Of a stretch of DNA of 6,456 nt, positions 4,967-6,456 are shown piece by piece (the stretch's first letter is position 1; every line of letters starts with the position of its first letter). The notes below the pieces were generated by a model, which was not told where the DNA came from, made no database searches, and worked only from the letters and a program-made list of their open reading frames with translations. The translations under genes were made by a program, and so were the position numbers. The stretch is from Phycisphaerae bacterium (GTDB taxonomy: Bacteria; Planctomycetota; Phycisphaerae; Phycisphaerales; SM1A02): positions 1 through 6,456 of the forward strand of contig NYVS01000008.1 in assembly GCA_002684755.1 (NCBI GenBank). Direction: 5' to 3'.

Positions 4967-6456
4967 TCACCCCACGGGGGAAGCGGCGTCCTCCCGGGAC
5001 TTCCGGACCGCTTCGAGGTGCTTGATCGTCTCGCCGACGAGGTAGAAACTTCCAGTGACGCAGATCAGGTCCTCGCGACTCACGGCACGGGCCGCGAGTT
5101 CCAGCGCCTCCTTCACGGATCCGGCGGTCTGGCACATCTTCCCGCTTCGCTCCATGAACCGGCGACGCAGTTCCTCGGGCTCCACGGCCCGCGTGTTCCG
5201 GACGGCCTTCGTGAAGATCACCTTGTCGGCACCGAGGCTCACCCGATCGAGCAACGCATCGACGTCCTTGTCCTGGCCGCAGCCGAAGACGCAGACCATC
5301 GAGTCGTAGGGCACGTGGGCGCCGACGCAACGCATCAACGCCGTCAGGGCGTCGGGGTTGTGGGCGCCGTCGACGAGAATCCGCGGGCGGTCCCAGACCA
5401 GCTGCATGCGGCCGGGGATCACGGTCTCTTCGAGCCCTTCGGTGACCACCGACTCGGGACACTCGAAACCGATCGACTTCAGGTGGTCCACGGCGGCGAG
5501 CGCGAGCCCGCAGTTGAACGCCTGGTGTTCACCCGGCAGGGGCACCGGGAGGTGCTCCAGTCGGCTGGTCTCGGTGTAGAGGCAGACCCGGTTGTGCGGA
5601 CCGAGCTCCACGGTCGAGCAGAACCGGTTGCTGAACTCGATCTCCTTGTTCACGACGCGGATCGTCGTGCCGACGGACTCCGCCTTCTCGCGGAGCACGC
5701 GATCGACGTCCTCCTGCTGCTCCCGCGTGATCACGGGAACACCGGGCTTGATGATCCCGGCCTTCTCGACGGCGATCTTCTCGAGGGTGGTCCCGAGGAT
5801 CTTCGTGTGATCGAGCTGGATCTCCGTGATGACGGACAACACCGGCATGATCACGTTCGTGGAGTCGAGCCGTCCGCCGAGACCGACCTCGACGATCGCC
5901 ACGTCGACGGCCTGCGCCGCGAAGTGCATGAACGAGATCGCGGTGATCGCTTCGAAGAACGTCGGACGTTCGCCGATCTCCGTCGCCGCCTTCGCGAGCG
6001 CCTTCATCGACTCCGTGAACTCGTTCTTGGTGATTCGCTGGCCGTTGATGCAGATCCGCTCGCGAATGTCCACCAGATGCGGACTCGTGAATTCGCCGAC
6101 GCCGTACCCGCACTTGCGGAGCATCGCGCTGATCATCGCGATCGTCGAACCCTTGCCGTTGCTGCCCGCGACGTGGATCGCCCGGAACTGATCCTGCGGA
6201 TCACCCAGCGCGGCGAGCAGGGCTCGCATCCGGTCGAGCTTGAAATCGCCGTTCTCGTCGTACTTGACGACCCGCTGACGTTCCACGTCGGTGAGTTCGA
6301 GGATCCATCGGACCGCGGAGTTGTACGTCCCGATCTTGTCGACCTTCCTGCCCTTGGAAGCAGGAGCCGCCTTGGGCTCGGTGGCGGACTCGGCGGCCTT
6401 CACCGTCGAGGTCTTGCTGACCGCGGGCTTCCTGGCGGGGGACTTCCTGGCAGGGG
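4967..6456 (-). CDS. folC: FolC: dihydrofolate synthase / folylpolyglutamate synthase (5' end beyond the window)
   Basis: FolC adds L-glutamate to dihydropteroate and extends folates with gamma-linked glutamates, using ATP, in the cytoplasm. Numbering from an in-frame GTG at 6403 (478 residues to the stop), it shows the Mur-ligase-type ATP site GSNGKGS (80-86, Ser for the usual Thr), FTSPHL (105-110), FFEAITAISFMHFA (149-162), VEVGLGGRLDSTN (171-183), QLDHTKILG (196-204) with the conserved Asp-His, EKAGIIKPGVPVI (213-225), LPGEHQAFN (289-297), and in the C-terminal domain DGAHNPDA (345-352) and VTGSFYLVGE (449-458). The GTG lacks a Shine-Dalgarno site, and the frame stays open upstream to the window edge without another start codon, so the true start is probably outside. 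The extra residues are basic and repetitive (PARKSPARKPAVSKTST before residue 1, then a Lys/Ala/Pro-rich 20 residues). The recognisable family sequence begins at TYNSAVRWI (26-34). A 132-base gap with a hairpin separates it from leuS. Confidence 0.94.
   Translation of the reverse strand, partial: PARKSPARKPAVSKTSTVKAAESATEPKAAPASKGRKVDKIGTYNSAVRWILELTDVERQRVVKYDENGDFKLDRMRALLAALGDPQDQFRAIHVAGSNGKGSTIAMISAMLRKCGYGVGEFTSPHLVDIRERICINGQRITKNEFTESMKALAKAATEIGERPTFFEAITAISFMHFAAQAVDVAIVEVGLGGRLDSTNVIMPVLSVITEIQLDHTKILGTTLEKIAVEKAGIIKPGVPVITREQQEDVDRVLREKAESVGTTIRVVNKEIEFSNRFCSTVELGPHNRVCLYTETSRLEHLPVPLPGEHQAFNCGLALAAVDHLKSIGFECPESVVTEGLEETVIPGRMQLVWDRPRILVDGAHNPDALTALMRCVGAHVPYDSMVCVFGCGQDKDVDALLDRVSLGADKVIFTKAVRNTRAVEPEELRRRFMERSGKMCQTAGSVKEALELAARAVSREDLICVTGSFYLVGETIKHLEAVRKSREDAASPVG
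6428..6456 (-). repeat. Two-copy 15-bp tandem repeat encoding PARKS in the FolC tail
   Basis: Plus-strand CTTCCTGGCGGGGGA (6428-6442) is followed directly by CTTCCTGGCAGGGG (6443-6456), a single difference over 14 bases, cut by the window edge. In the folC frame each copy encodes a five-residue unit of the PARK(S/P) type. The preceding 15 bases (6413-6427, encoding PAVSK) are a degenerate relative. The array may continue outside the window. Confidence 0.6.

Noticed and set aside
4071..5462. A 463-codon minus-strand frame covering the folC 3' part, the gap and the leuS 5' part
   Set aside because: It overlaps both real genes in another frame and is almost entirely Arg/Gly/Pro/Asp; there is no motif.
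1..6456. Mobile element, defence system, CRISPR or RNA gene
   Set aside because: I saw no transposase or recombinase motif, no regular repeat-spacer pattern, no terminal inverted repeats and no tRNA or rRNA-like stretch. Base composition looks even along the window.

Overview
The window is GC-rich (by eye roughly two thirds G+C). Every gene I can support lies on the minus strand, so transcription runs from high to low coordinates. The style of the proteins suggests a planctomycete, probably of the Phycisphaerae type. The pointers are a leucyl-tRNA synthetase with a long N-terminal-half insertion and a motif after KMSKS that reads LRNVINPD, and a FolC of the type I associate with that phylum. 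This placement is from memory of family members and not from a search.

Layout in the order of transcription: (1) 6456-4967, folC, dihydrofolate/folylpolyglutamate synthase. It is open to the window edge at its 5' end and carries a basic Ala/Pro/Lys-rich N-terminal tail. (2) 4966-4835, a 132-base gap with a strong perfect 12-bp hairpin (4905-4940), most likely the folC terminator, followed by a purine-rich ribosome binding site for the next gene. (3) 4834-1928, leuS, complete, 968 residues. (4) 1928-630, an uncharacterised 432-residue protein whose C-terminus looks like a DUF2314 domain; its start codon shares one base with the leuS stop (TGATG). (5) 633-208, a 141-residue protein with a DUF2007-like domain and a C-terminal membrane anchor; its start overlaps the previous stop by four bases (ATGA). 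(6) 207-142, a 66-base gap. (7) 141-1, the first 47 codons of a lipoprotein that runs off the window.

leuS and the two following genes overlap stop-to-start and therefore look like one translationally coupled operon; the lipoprotein could be a further member. The functional link between leucyl-tRNA charging and the two uncharacterised proteins is not evident from the sequence, and they may simply share its transcript. folC is probably a separate unit because of the hairpin. I found no RNA gene, CRISPR array, insertion sequence or other mobile element. There is no strong sign of a new defence or mobile system here. The items most worth a second look are the uncharacterised coupled gene pair behind leuS, the lineage-specific insertions and lost zinc ligands of LeuRS, and the histone-tail-like extension of FolC.
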